A DNA stretch of 5,149 nt from Candidatus Gastranaerophilales bacterium (GTDB taxonomy: Bacteria > Cyanobacteriota > Vampirovibrionia > Gastranaerophilales > UBA9971), in assembly GCA_028277195.1 (NCBI GenBank), contig JANQGS010000208.1, positions 1-5,149 of the forward strand, read 5' to 3'. The first letter of the stretch is position 1, and every line of letters begins with the position of its first letter. The position numbers and the translations under genes were made by a program. Shown piece by piece: positions 5,121 to 5,149 of this stretch. Below the pieces are notes generated by a model. The model was not told the origin of the DNA. It was given only the letters and a program-made list of their open reading frames with translations, and made no database searches.

Positions 5121-5149
5121 ATAGTGCCTAATATAACTCCGCAATATAA
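5115..5149 (+). CDS. Start of an unidentified gene, cut by the window edge
   Basis: ATGATG, preceded 6 nt upstream by AGAGGTG, opens a frame reading MMIVPNITPQY that is still open at the last base. Eleven residues are too few to identify a family. The strong initiation region, duplicated at 3050-3085, suggests that this was the gene originally next to the fliD intergenic region and was displaced by 2035 bp. Translation could use either ATG. If the next codons contain a stop, the repeat would be better explained as a promoter or integration site. Confidence 0.5.
   Translation, partial: MMIVPNITPQY

Overview
The window joins two different kinds of DNA. The left 2.9 kb (175-2816, minus strand) looks like ordinary chromosome of a flagellated bacterium. 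It holds fliD (flagellar filament cap), followed 26 nt later by a short signal-peptide-peptidase SppA homologue (family S49), apparently as one operon read right to left. Both are complete and have good Shine-Dalgarno sites. The organism is a motile bacterium with moderate GC, and nothing in the window fixes its phylum. Downstream of sppA lie a strong-looking sigma70-type promoter pointing out of the window to the left and, at positions 3-93, a nested palindromic element of the dispersed-repeat (MITE/RPE-like) kind.

The right 2 kb is AT-rich accessory DNA bounded by a perfect 36-bp direct repeat (3050-3085 and 5085-5120, a 2035-bp period). Between the repeats are a HipA-like kinase (3115-3840), a protein with a HipS-like N-terminus and a C-terminal HIRAN domain (4008-4685), and a convergent, N-terminally truncated XRE-type HTH gene (4711-4938). 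This is the layout of a Hip-kinase toxin-antitoxin module with a HipS/HIRAN partner, a relative of hipBA and hipBST. Its partner types have been reported in surveys of Hip kinases, so the individual families are not new.

The kinase frame is interrupted by a TAG at 3838-3840. Beyond it the same frame stays open for 55 more codons and ends in a TAA that overlaps the ATG of the HIRAN gene (TAATG, 4006-4010). The ancestral kinase was therefore probably about 297 residues and translationally coupled to its partner. The window sequence is thus either a toxin knocked out or shortened by a nonsense mutation, or a case of stop-codon readthrough.

Each copy of the 36-bp repeat carries a strong ribosome binding site followed by ATGATG. 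The right copy opens into a reading frame that runs off the window (MMIVPNITPQY...). The left copy opens into a 9-codon mini-ORF that stops just before the kinase start. The simplest reading is that the module sits inside the 5' end of a gene whose leader was duplicated. The left part of that gene now feeds the kinase, and the real gene is now driven from an extended -10 promoter at the right end of the module. No transposase or integrase is visible, so the insertion mechanism is unknown.
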